Of a stretch of DNA of 64,000 nucleotides, positions 42,592-50,652 are shown in pieces. Both the position numbers and the translations under genes were made by a program. This DNA is from Methanoculleus oceani (GTDB lineage Archaea; Halobacteriota; Methanomicrobia; Methanomicrobiales; Methanoculleaceae): positions 947,681 to 1,011,680 of the forward strand of contig NZ_QFDM01000001.1 in the NCBI RefSeq assembly GCF_023702065.1. The letters run 5' to 3'. Numbering within the stretch: position 1 is the first letter of the stretch; each line of letters opens with the position of its first letter. The notes under the pieces were generated by a model. The model did not search any database and had not been told where the DNA came from. It saw nothing but the letters and a program-made list of their open reading frames with translations.

Positions 42592-44514
42592 CTATACGTG
42601 GCGTATCGGTCCCTCTTCGTGGAAATTCCGTTCGGGCCCGATCAGGTTGTCGGTCATGGTGATCCCACTTCTGCCGTCCGTCTGCCAGACTGGTGCCTGC
42701 TGGGTGTAGTAGAACCAGTTGTGGTCGATGTACGCCCCGTCCCGGGGGACCCCGCGGATGGCTACCGGGTACGCACCCGTGGGCTGGGTGGCCTGGAATG
42801 TGTTGTGGTGGATCAGGATCGTGTCGCCTGCAATCGTGCCGGAGCCGTTCGGGTCGGGCTTGCCGTGCATGTCGAAGGCGTGCGGGGACGTTGCGATGGC
42901 GTGCGGGCCGCAGATGTTGTACCTTGCCTCATAGCCATCCCCGGCGACCCCGGTCCCGGCGATCGCGTGCCGGCAGTAGTCGAAGTAGTTCGCCTCGACC
43001 AGAGCTACGCCGCCGGCGGAGACCACGATACCGTATCCGAGACCGTCCATCTGGCAGTGGTGGATATAGTTGTGGTGAATGTAGCCGCCGGCCTTCATGT
43101 CGGAGCCTCCGGTGCCGACCATGGTGATCGCAGCGCCGTTCCAGCCCCAGATCTCGCAGTTGTCCACCTCAAAGTTCCGGTGGGTGCAGTAGATTCCGAT
43201 CTTCTTTTCATCGATCCAGTCGGTGTCCTTGTCCGGTCCCTCGATACGGAGGCCGGTGATCCTCACGTTCTCCCCCCCGACGATGAGTCCGGCCGGGTAG
43301 TTGGAGTCTGTCGATGCCAGGGAGATCCTTCCGCCCGGGGAGACCGGGAGTTCGCCCATGCCGGGGCCATCAGGAGCCGAGATATACGCTCCTCCCAACG
43401 CAACGGAGTCTGCGATTGCCTCCATCGGAGATGAGATCGTACCGGATTCAGCTTCTATCCAGGTGTGTCTCTCTCCGCTCTGCTCTTCCATGGCAGCATC
43501 CGGAAGATAATCCGTGTCGTCTGTGATGAGGATCCCGTCGAGTTTCGAGTTCTTCTCCCGCCAATGGATGGTCAGGGTGTGCTGACCGCTGGAGAGGCGG
43601 TGGACCCCTTCCCTGTTCCAGCGCCAATCAGAACCGGCTTCAAGGTCCCACCGCCGGGTTCCTTCTCCATCTACCGAGATCCAGAAAGAATCGCTCTCCT
43701 CATGGGATGCGGACGCAAGGCCCCAGACAACATAATCTCCGGCCTCCTCAACCTCGAACGAGTATATCGCCGATCCGATTGTATTCCTCTCCCCCCTGTT
43801 GCCGGCAAGGGTCACTCCTTCCGGTACGGTCACTCCTCCCGAAATATCCGTGAGGTCGATCCGGGCCATCTCATCGACGTAGATTACATCTCCGCTTTCC
43901 GCGCTCGAAAGGGCGGCAAGCAACTCGTCGGTGGTTGTAACGACATAGTCCACTCTCGAGTCCGTCGAAGTGAATATCTCGTCGTAGCCCTCCCCTCCGC
44001 TGATGGGGTTGCCGGTGGGATTCGATTCCGCACCGAACGTCTCCTCCTGATCGGGGGATGCCGGATCCGGAGAGCCTGCGAAGAAGGGGGGCAGGAAAAA
44101 TTCCAAAATACTCGTGTTGTTTTGCCCCAGGGATAGCAGCGTCTCGCGTATCGTCCTGTAAATATCGATGGCCGACGGCATCGCACGAAGATCTCCATCT
44201 TCGGCGCTCGCAGTCCAGATCCCGCCACCGAGGAGTTGAACTCCGTGGATATGTGGAATTCGGGAACCGCCTTCGCTGCTTTGATCGCTACAGATCGGGG
44301 AACTACCGGAATCGGCAGGGTTCCGCGATGGATCCGCCAGCTCAGGCTCGTCCCAGCCTCTGTTCTCGACCCGGGAGGGAAGATTGGTGCCGGTAGTTAT
44401 CGAGATGACCAGTGCTGCACACAGCAGGATCTGGACAACAGGAACGAAATCGCCGGATCTCACTTGTTGTGTTTGATTCCGTTGGTCCGCAATAAACCTT
44501 TTTACCGGCAGCAC
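42592..44514 (-). CDS. Exported beta-helix protein with inserted, apparently permuted carbohydrate-binding module, family B copy 2
   Basis: 640 residues. The N-terminus has a hydrophobic stretch, GDFVPVVQILLCAALVISI (about 21-39), that resembles a type-IV-pilin-like signal. Ser/Pro-rich and unassigned sequence follows to about 155. A beta-helix begins near 160 and shares long blocks with family B copy 1 (NVRITGLRIEGP, NCEIWGW, GGYIHHN, YYTQQAPVWQTDGRSG). Residues about 248-392 are an insertion absent from copy 1. They contain the two halves of a CBM6/35-like module in reversed order (AGDYVVWG ... HTLTIHWRE ... LDGILITDD, then TWIEAESGTI). A GTG start at 44514 is listed; GTG at 44463 is an alternative that would give a classic short pilin-type head. 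The target is probably a surface glycan. Confidence 0.82.
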   Translation of the reverse strand: MLPVKRFIADQRNQTQQVRSGDFVPVVQILLCAALVISITTGTNLPSRVENRGWDEPELADPSRNPADSGSSPICSDQSSEGGSRIPHIHGVQLLGGGIWTASAEDGDLRAMPSAIDIYRTIRETLLSLGQNNTSILEFFLPPFFAGSPDPASPDQEETFGAESNPTGNPISGGEGYDEIFTSTDSRVDYVVTTTDELLAALSSAESGDVIYVDEMARIDLTDISGGVTVPEGVTLAGNRGERNTIGSAIYSFEVEEAGDYVVWGLASASHEESDSFWISVDGEGTRRWDLEAGSDWRWNREGVHRLSSGQHTLTIHWREKNSKLDGILITDDTDYLPDAAMEEQSGERHTWIEAESGTISSPMEAIADSVALGGAYISAPDGPGMGELPVSPGGRISLASTDSNYPAGLIVGGENVRITGLRIEGPDKDTDWIDEKKIGIYCTHRNFEVDNCEIWGWNGAAITMVGTGGSDMKAGGYIHHNYIHHCQMDGLGYGIVVSAGGVALVEANYFDYCRHAIAGTGVAGDGYEARYNICGPHAIATSPHAFDMHGKPDPNGSGTIAGDTILIHHNTFQATQPTGAYPVAIRGVPRDGAYIDHNWFYYTQQAPVWQTDGRSGITMTDNLIGPERNFHEEGPIRHV

Positions 44515-44613
44515 ACTTTCGGGCCGTAATAAAACCCGGTACGCCAGGGACGCTCATTGGACCCGGGGTGCCGCGTTTCAGCACGATTTCCGGCTCGGCC
44601 CACGTCTCCGTGC

Positions 44614-44678
44614 AAAAAAAGTGTTCTGTCGAATCGGGCCTAAGTGCGATTAAATAGATGAAGCACCCATCCAAAAAA
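44614..44678 (-). terminator. T-runs after family B copy 1
   Basis: On the minus strand a T6 run (44673-44678) and a T7 run (44614-44620) follow the stop of the 742-residue gene by about 38 and 96 nt. Such oligo-T tracts are typical archaeal terminators. A TATA-like TATTTAAT near 44651-44658 lies between them. Confidence 0.45.
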
Positions 44679-44715
44679 GGTGGTTGTGGGGTTGCTCTTG
44701 ACCTTCCTTACCAGT

Positions 44716-46944
44716 TCAGACGTACTTGATCGGACCCGACTTTGAGAGAGTTCCGGAAGCCCCGATCAGGTTGTCGGTCATGGTGATCCCACTTCTGCCG
44801 TCCGTCTGCCAGACAGGTGCCTGCTGGGTGTAGTAGAACCAGTTGTGGTCGATGTATGCCCCGACGCGGGGAACGCCCCGGATAGCAATCGGGTACGCAC
44901 CCGAGGGGCTCGTGGCCAGGAACGTGTTGTGGTGGATCCTGACCTCGTCACCTGCAATCGTGGTTGAGCCGGACGCCTTGCCGTGCATATCGAAGGGATG
45001 CGGAGACGTTGCGAGGGCGTGCGGGCCGCAGATGTTGTACCTTGCCTCATAGCCATCCCCGGCAACCCCGTCTCCGGCGATCGAGTGCCGGTTGTAGTCG
45101 AAGTAGTTCGCTTCGATCAGGGCGACACCTCCGGCGGTTACCACGATACCGTATCCATAACCGTCCATCTGGCAGTGGTGGATATTGTTGTGGTGGATGT
45201 AGCCGCCGGCCTTCATGCCCGAACCTCCGGTGCCGGCCATGTTGATCCCGGCATCGCACCAGCCCCAGATCTCACAGTTGTCTATCTCACTGTTCCGCTG
45301 GGTGCAGTAGATTCCAATGGGTTTGTAACTCACCGAATTGGTGTTCTTTTCCGGTCCCTCGATACGGAGGCCGGTGATCCTCACATTCTGCCCGTCGACC
45401 CTGAACAGGACGGCCGTGGACGGTGGGCTGGACTGCTTGCTCTGGTAGATCCGCCCGCCCAGAGCACCGTTCTCGCCCCGGTTGCTCGCAAGGGTGACCC
45501 CTGCCGGAATCCGGGTGTTGTAAGTGCCGCTCATGTCGATGTTGGCGTTGCCTTCGACGTAGACGACATCCCCGGACCGTGCGCTCTGCAGGGCCGAGAG
45601 CAGTTCGCTCTTCGTGTCGACGATGAAGTCAGCACTGCTTCGGCTGACGATGTTCGTGTAGCCGTCGCCTCCGCCGATCGGGTTTCCGGTCGGGTTGGCA
45701 TCCGCTCCGTAGACATTGTTACCGGGAGTCGGTGCCGGGGTCTGGGTCGGCCTTGGAGTCGCCGTCGCAGTGGGTGTCGGCGTCACGGTGGGTGTCGGGG
45801 CCGGTGTGGTCGCCTTCACCGTCATGGTCTTCGTGAGAACGTTGTTGTCCTCATTCTCCTCTACCATCCGGTCGACGTCGTCCACCCATGCCTGGATGGT
45901 GTAAGTACCCGCAGCCGCATCCCAGGTCGCACCGGCCGAGCCGCCGTTCGCGGTCACCGTGACCGATGCTCCGGGGGCGATGGAAGTCCTGAAGTCGTCA
46001 GACCAGACTTTGGAGCCAAGGTTTCCGTCCGAGGTGAAGGCCACCCCGTGAATCGTGCCGGATGGCGTTGCAGCAGTGCCCTGGTTCTTGATCACTGCTT
46101 TCATGACGATCGTGTCGCCGGTTGCCGGGCTCGCCGGTTCCCAGGAGATGTCGGTCACCACGAGGTCCGGGTTCCCTGAAGGGGCCGGTGTGGAGGTCGG
46201 CGTCGCGGTGGGAGTCGGGGTCGGTGCAACGCTGGGGACCGTGATCTCCTTGCTCATGACGTTGTTCGTCTCGTCGCTCTCGGCGATCCGGTAAACATCG
46301 TCTACGTTGGCCTTTACGGTGTGAGTGCCTTCGACGGCCTTCCAGGTTGCACCGGCCGAGCCGCCGTTGGCGGTCACCGTAACCCATGCACCCGGGGCAA
46401 TCGATGCCGTGTGGGTGTCGGACCAGACACCGGGACCGGCGGCCCCGTCATCGAACGTAAAGAGGACGCCATGCTTCACGCCGGCAGGCGTGGGGCCGTC
46501 ACCCTGGTTCTTGATCACCGCTTTCATGACGATCGTGTCGCCGGTTGCCGGGCTCGCCGGTTCCCAGGAGATGTCGGTCACCACGAGGTCCGGGTTCCCG
46601 GAGGGAACCGGTGTGGAAGTCGGCGTCGGCGTCGGAGTTGCGGCAGGATTGATTACCTCAACTTCGATGGAACTGCTCAGGGCATAGTTCCCGGGTGCAA
46701 TGACTACGGTACCGTCTTCGACGGCCCTCATTGCGGTCTGGATAACTTCGCTGTCATCTGTTCCCGCTGTTCCGCTGCTGATCACCTGACCAGTGCTGTC
46801 TTCCGCAATGATCTCGGTATCGTCAGTGTACACAACGATGTCGTAGGTACCCTCTGATACCTCCTGACTTGGCGCAGCCTGTGCCGATGCAGCCATAGCA
46901 AACACCAGGCATAGTGCCAGCGCAAGGAATAGGGGTTTCTTCAT
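44716..46944 (-). CDS. Secreted beta-helix protein with two CARDB domains, family B copy 1
   Basis: 742 residues. A clear signal peptide (about 1-23, ending ASAQAAP) is followed by a short unassigned region, a Pro/Thr linker, CARDB domain 1 (about 118-235, starting NPDLVVTDISWEPASP), a linker, CARDB domain 2 (about 255-375), a Pro/Thr linker, and a beta-helix (about 410-742) opening with YGADANPTGNPIGGG. The CARDB domains resemble those of the dockerin protein at 7377-9992, although the beta-helices belong to different families, so the modules have been shuffled. The SD AGGAG lies about 8 nt before the ATG. The helix family resembles pectate-lyase-like folds; the enzymatic role is unproven. 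Confidence 0.87.
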   Translation of the reverse strand: MKKPLFLALALCLVFAMAASAQAAPSQEVSEGTYDIVVYTDDTEIIAEDSTGQVISSGTAGTDDSEVIQTAMRAVEDGTVVIAPGNYALSSSIEVEVINPAATPTPTPTSTPVPSGNPDLVVTDISWEPASPATGDTIVMKAVIKNQGDGPTPAGVKHGVLFTFDDGAAGPGVWSDTHTASIAPGAWVTVTANGGSAGATWKAVEGTHTVKANVDDVYRIAESDETNNVMSKEITVPSVAPTPTPTATPTSTPAPSGNPDLVVTDISWEPASPATGDTIVMKAVIKNQGTAATPSGTIHGVAFTSDGNLGSKVWSDDFRTSIAPGASVTVTANGGSAGATWDAAAGTYTIQAWVDDVDRMVEENEDNNVLTKTMTVKATTPAPTPTVTPTPTATATPRPTQTPAPTPGNNVYGADANPTGNPIGGGDGYTNIVSRSSADFIVDTKSELLSALQSARSGDVVYVEGNANIDMSGTYNTRIPAGVTLASNRGENGALGGRIYQSKQSSPPSTAVLFRVDGQNVRITGLRIEGPEKNTNSVSYKPIGIYCTQRNSEIDNCEIWGWCDAGINMAGTGGSGMKAGGYIHHNNIHHCQMDGYGYGIVVTAGGVALIEANYFDYNRHSIAGDGVAGDGYEARYNICGPHALATSPHPFDMHGKASGSTTIAGDEVRIHHNTFLATSPSGAYPIAIRGVPRVGAYIDHNWFYYTQQAPVWQTDGRSGITMTDNLIGASGTLSKSGPIKYV

Positions 46945-47530
46945 GTGTAATCTCCTAGATCCGTTCCGGGAGGACCCCTTTCGGCCTCCCGGCAGGCAGT
47001 GAGGGTGGAATCCCTCAGACTTATTTCATCGCTCTGACATATATATCAATACGTTTTGAAAATTTCCAAAGCGCGATTAGAATCTTTTATTGTGATTAGA
47101 ATTCTCATCAATTCCAATTAACTCACATTAAATAATTATTACGGGATGGGATAGGTTTTTATATTCATTCTTTTTTTGATCGTCCGGGTTCACCCCGCTT
47201 TGCAGGGTTGTTGAAGAGGCAGAGCGCGAACCCGCCAGTGAGGAAAACGATGTTCCAGGTGCGACTGCCGGAACGGCAGGAGCTTGATTGAGAAACCCGC
47301 AAGCTTCGAGAAAGAAGTTTGAGCGCCGGGAGTGCCAGTCGCGATGGCTCGTTAGAACCGGGACGTGGCACGAACGCGCCGTCGAGCCTGCGGCCCCGCT
47401 ACACGATGCAGCAATCCATCTTCCTTGGGTGGGGAGGATTGGAAACTGGTGGCCCGGGCTATTGCCTCATGCAACAGGGATGCGGGAGATTGCCGTCCCG
47501 GAACTGCCGCCTAAAAATGTCAAAACCGAA
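46945..47530. other. Promoter region and gene remnants
   Basis: 586 bp. The first 220 bp are the AT-rich promoter region of family B copy 1. From about 47165 the DNA becomes GC-rich. A minus-strand frame at 47165-47371 ends in a coding-like stretch (NIVFLTGGFALCLFNNP) with C-rich wobble positions, which may be the tail of a lost gene. No complete gene, tRNA or mobile element is recognised. Confidence 0.4.
47038..47102 (-). promoter_or_regulatory. Promoter of family B copy 1 with upstream direct repeats
   Basis: GATATATATGTC on the minus strand (about 47037-47048) is a good TATA element about 100 nt from the ATG, leaving a leader of roughly 70 nt. Further upstream, GATTAGAAT (plus-strand sense) occurs twice, at 47075-47083 and 47094-47102, spaced 19 bp or about two helical turns. 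These could bind a regulator. Confidence 0.45.
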
Positions 47531-47707
47531 TTATGCTCCTCTGACAGGGATGACGGCCCATGATGGGTTCTTTCCCTTCGCCTCTCGCGCACGACCCTCC
47601 AGCAGCTCCGGAACCACAGTATTCTTGCCGTCAATGATAAACGAGTTATCGCACCAGTTCGCAAAAATGTCCTGGAATACCTGTAACGAAGTAGTGCAGC
47701 GCCCCGA
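47531..47707 (-). pseudogene. Possible C-terminal gene fragment
   Basis: A minus-strand frame following directly after the GT2 stop encodes about 58 residues, including QDIFANWCDNSFIIDGKN and TVVPELLEGRA, ending in a stop at 47531-47533. It has no start codon and a protein-like composition, so it may be the 3' end of a truncated gene. I do not recognise the family. Confidence 0.3.
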
Positions 47708-48736
47708 TCACTTGAGGGCACCTCCGGTTTGAGATTTAAACCTGAGTTGCTTTGCTGCTCTTTTCTTGATTTTCGATACCCCGGTAAGTAAAGCCGAAGT
47801 TACCGTGTGAGATTTCAGTACGAGATACATATCTGAAGGAACATATGCCCAGAACAGGGCCGAATATTTAGATCTCCAGAGGTACCGGGTCTTACAACCC
47901 TTCAGGTTGTCTCTTGCAAGATCGGGCCTGCCTGCCTCCAGATTACGGCATGCAATCTGGATCTGTCTGGATGCTACATATTCCAGCAGGTCTTCTCTCA
48001 ACTCCGGCGGCACCTCTCCGGCCTGCAGTGCATTCCGCGCGGAGGTCACGAAGACATGCTCCCGTATCGGCTCTTTCTTATTGCAGGCCCTGTTCGCAGC
48101 TTCTTTGTGGTAGATCCCCATCCCGTCCCAGGTGAAAGCAATGGGGTACTTCAAAGCGATTCGTCCCCACAGGTCCACATCTTCCCCGTACCATGCGCCG
48201 GTATCGAATCCTCCCATCTCGTCCAGAATACGTCTGGGTACGGCGACTATCGACGACGAGATCGGCGGGGTGCCGCGGATAGCGTCCCTGTAATAGTTGG
48301 GGAGCAGGCCTTCCCATGGTTCCGGGGGTATGTCGGCGCTGAATGGTGGAACCCGGACCGTCGAATCATTCTCCTGTAAGAGGTATGCCGTCCCGTACGC
48401 CCCGGCGCGAGGGAATGTATCCCGCAGTCTCATCAGGGCTTCAAGGTGCCGGGGCATCCATTCGTCATCCGCATCCAGGAACGCAACCACCTCCGCCCGG
48501 GCCGCCTCGATCCCCCTGTTTCTCGCCGCCGACACCCCCCGGTTCTCCTGCCGGATCAGCCGGACCCGGGGATCGCCGAACCCCCCGACCATCTCCGCCC
48601 CGCCGTCGGTGGAACCGTCGTCCACCACGATCACCTCAAAGTCCTGAAAGGTCTGGGCGAGGACCGAGTCTAAGGCACGGGCGATGTAGGGACCTTTGTT
48701 ATAGAGCGGGATAACGACTGAAATATCCGGTGACAT
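47708..48736 (-). CDS. GT2-family glycosyltransferase
   Basis: 342-residue inverting glycosyltransferase with the GT-A fold. It starts with VVIPLYNKGPYI (about 7-18), then FEVIVVDDGSTDGG, ENRGVSAARNRGI and AFLDADDEW, the last being the metal- and nucleotide-binding DXD motif. GFDTGAWYGEDVDLW holds the probable catalytic base. There is no membrane segment, so it acts on the cytoplasmic face. The start ATG follows GGGGATGAGGCG. A TATA-like element near 48900-48912 suggests a leader of about 145 nt. It probably adds a sugar to the glycan of this locus; specificity is unknown. Confidence 0.9.
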   Translation of the reverse strand: MSPDISVVIPLYNKGPYIARALDSVLAQTFQDFEVIVVDDGSTDGGAEMVGGFGDPRVRLIRQENRGVSAARNRGIEAARAEVVAFLDADDEWMPRHLEALMRLRDTFPRAGAYGTAYLLQENDSTVRVPPFSADIPPEPWEGLLPNYYRDAIRGTPPISSSIVAVPRRILDEMGGFDTGAWYGEDVDLWGRIALKYPIAFTWDGMGIYHKEAANRACNKKEPIREHVFVTSARNALQAGEVPPELREDLLEYVASRQIQIACRNLEAGRPDLARDNLKGCKTRYLWRSKYSALFWAYVPSDMYLVLKSHTVTSALLTGVSKIKKRAAKQLRFKSQTGGALK

Positions 48737-49032
48737 CGCCTCATCCCCTGCGCGGTACTTCGGGAGATTCTCCGGATTGACAGGGTTGCTCCGGAGGGTT
48801 GCAAAGATCGGCCGGTCTCCGCCTCAGACACATCCCGATATGGCCCTGCCTGCGGATCCGGAACCCGCAGTGCCGGCGTGCACCCATTCCACCAGTAGTA
48901 TAAAACTATTAAAATGTGTCGGGAACCGGTTGGAGCAGGTCTCACGGTGTCAAAAAAGGGTGTGTTTTTGCCGCCCGGGCCGGAAATGCCGGATACGTTG
49001 CCCGCTGTCACGAAATACGGCCCGGCCGGGCA
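48737..49032. other. Intergenic region upstream of GT2
   Basis: 296 bp. It contains an AT-rich TATA-like stretch (TTTTATACT on the minus strand, about 48900-48910) that likely drives the GT2 gene. The remaining sequence is GC-rich with no supported gene. Confidence 0.5.
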
Positions 49033-50580
49033 TCACCCCGTCCGCACGACCGCCCCGCAGTTCCTTGCCTGTGTCAGGAGCACCGACCCTCCGCGGTCGC
49101 CGAGCACCTCCGTCGCCGCGCGGGCCACATCCGCCATGCCGGAATCCCCGACGGCATAGACCGTCGGCCCGAACGAACTTAAGCCCGCACCGGCGGCGCC
49201 GGCCTGCATCGTCGCCTCTAGGAGCGAGGGAACGACCGGGTCCTGCATGGCCACCTCGACCTTCTTGAACCCGAGGCACTGCGTCCGGTTGATCGCCGAG
49301 CCGAATAGGTCGAGATCGTGCTCGATGAGACCCGGGATCATCCGCATGAGCACCTCGTGGCAGACCTCCCGCACCTCATCGAGCGGCACCGGGCAGTGCG
49401 TGCGGAAGATATCTACTTCTCTTACCCCGTGCGCTCCCGCCCCGGTTTCAGGCGTCACAAGGAGGATGCGCCAGTCCTCGGGGAACCGGTGCCGTGCGAG
49501 AACCGGCGGGGGCGCAATGCCCCTCGATGCCGCCGACGGACGGAAATCCTGTTTGGCCCCGGGAGTTCCGAACCGGTGCCCGCCGTCCAGGATAAACCCG
49601 CCCTGCTCGAACGCCGCCGTGCCGATGCCGGAGGTCCCGCCGCGGCCGACGACCCTCGCAAGGTCGGATACCGGGACATCCCGGTCGTAGAGCCGGCAGA
49701 GGGCGGCGGCCGTGGCGAGCGCAACCTGCGTCCCGCTCCCGAGCCCGGCATGCTGCCGGGCGGTGGTATGCAGGGCGATCTCCGCACCGCCCGGGAGGCC
49801 GAGCCCCTCCTTCACCGCCCGGGCCGCATCGGCAACCCTGCGGCGGGCTTCCTCGTCGCCGCCGCGCACATCGATCCCCGCGCTTTTCCGTGCATCCAGG
49901 ACGCACCCGGGCTCGTCGAGGGTAACCCCGACCCCGCCGTCCACCCTGCCCGACGTGCCGTTCATATCGAGCAGGGTGATGTGGATCCGGGACGGGGCAT
50001 CGACCAGCACCCTGATCTCGTCAGCAAACGCCGTGCAGGGGAAGACCTCTTCGATGGCGATCAGCGGCTCCTCGTGGTGGATGATCCGGTACTTCCGGGA
50101 GAGCATCGGTTCGCACCGGTGGACGTTGAACGTCCGGGCGAGATCCGTACCGGCATGGATGACGCGGGCATCGGTGATCTCCCGGCGTGACTCAATCCGG
50201 TGGCGGCAGAGGATCCTCCCTATCGGGATATCCGCCCGCATGAGGTCCTGCCTGAACTCCGGCGCAAGCCGCCGGAGCGGGGTGCAGGAGACCGCATAGA
50301 TGAGCACCTCTCCCGTTACGCTGTCTTTCAACTCCACAACGCGGTAGTTGACCTCGTCACCCGGCTCGATCTCGAGTGCCGCCGCGGTCCCGGGGTCGGC
50401 ACCGATAACATCCTGAACGCGGGTGGTGATGGTGACGGGATGGCCCGTCGCCATCTCGAGCAGGTTGGTCACCGATCCGTCGGTCCCGATGAGGACCTTC
50501 TGCATCGGGGAGAGCCTTCCTATGCCCTGCTCGATCTCGCGTATCTTCTCGACGATCCTGTCTGTCGTCAGGGGTTTCAT
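49033..50580 (-). CDS. mptG: Chorismate-lyase-like / beta-ribofuranosylaminobenzene 5'-phosphate synthase fusion
   Basis: 515-residue fusion for methanopterin synthesis. Residues about 1-182 resemble UbiC-type chorismate pyruvate-lyases (DUF98 group), which release 4-hydroxybenzoate; LRRLAPEFRQDLM and IPIGRILCRHRIESRREI are the typical conserved stretch. Residues about 190-515 form a GHMP-kinase-superfamily domain with HAGLGSGTQVALA (277-289), as in beta-RFAP synthase. That enzyme joins 4-hydroxybenzoate or 4-aminobenzoate to PRPP with loss of CO2. The fusion would make and use the aromatic substrate in one protein. The ATG at 50580 opens the lyase domain directly. Cofactor synthesis complements mch at the other end of the window. 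Confidence 0.9.
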   Translation of the reverse strand: MKPLTTDRIVEKIREIEQGIGRLSPMQKVLIGTDGSVTNLLEMATGHPVTITTRVQDVIGADPGTAAALEIEPGDEVNYRVVELKDSVTGEVLIYAVSCTPLRRLAPEFRQDLMRADIPIGRILCRHRIESRREITDARVIHAGTDLARTFNVHRCEPMLSRKYRIIHHEEPLIAIEEVFPCTAFADEIRVLVDAPSRIHITLLDMNGTSGRVDGGVGVTLDEPGCVLDARKSAGIDVRGGDEEARRRVADAARAVKEGLGLPGGAEIALHTTARQHAGLGSGTQVALATAAALCRLYDRDVPVSDLARVVGRGGTSGIGTAAFEQGGFILDGGHRFGTPGAKQDFRPSAASRGIAPPPVLARHRFPEDWRILLVTPETGAGAHGVREVDIFRTHCPVPLDEVREVCHEVLMRMIPGLIEHDLDLFGSAINRTQCLGFKKVEVAMQDPVVPSLLEATMQAGAAGAGLSSFGPTVYAVGDSGMADVARAATEVLGDRGGSVLLTQARNCGAVVRTG

Positions 50581-50652
50581 ATCCGAATAGATGTGATGTA
50601 TGGAGACTACAAAAAGGTGGTGCCGGGAAATTCCGCCCCGTCTCAGGCCGGT

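Noticed and set aside
47319..47732. 137-codon plus-strand frame before the GT2 gene
   Set aside because: It has no recognisable domain and runs antisense to the coding-like fragment and the GT2 end. The composition is not gene-like.
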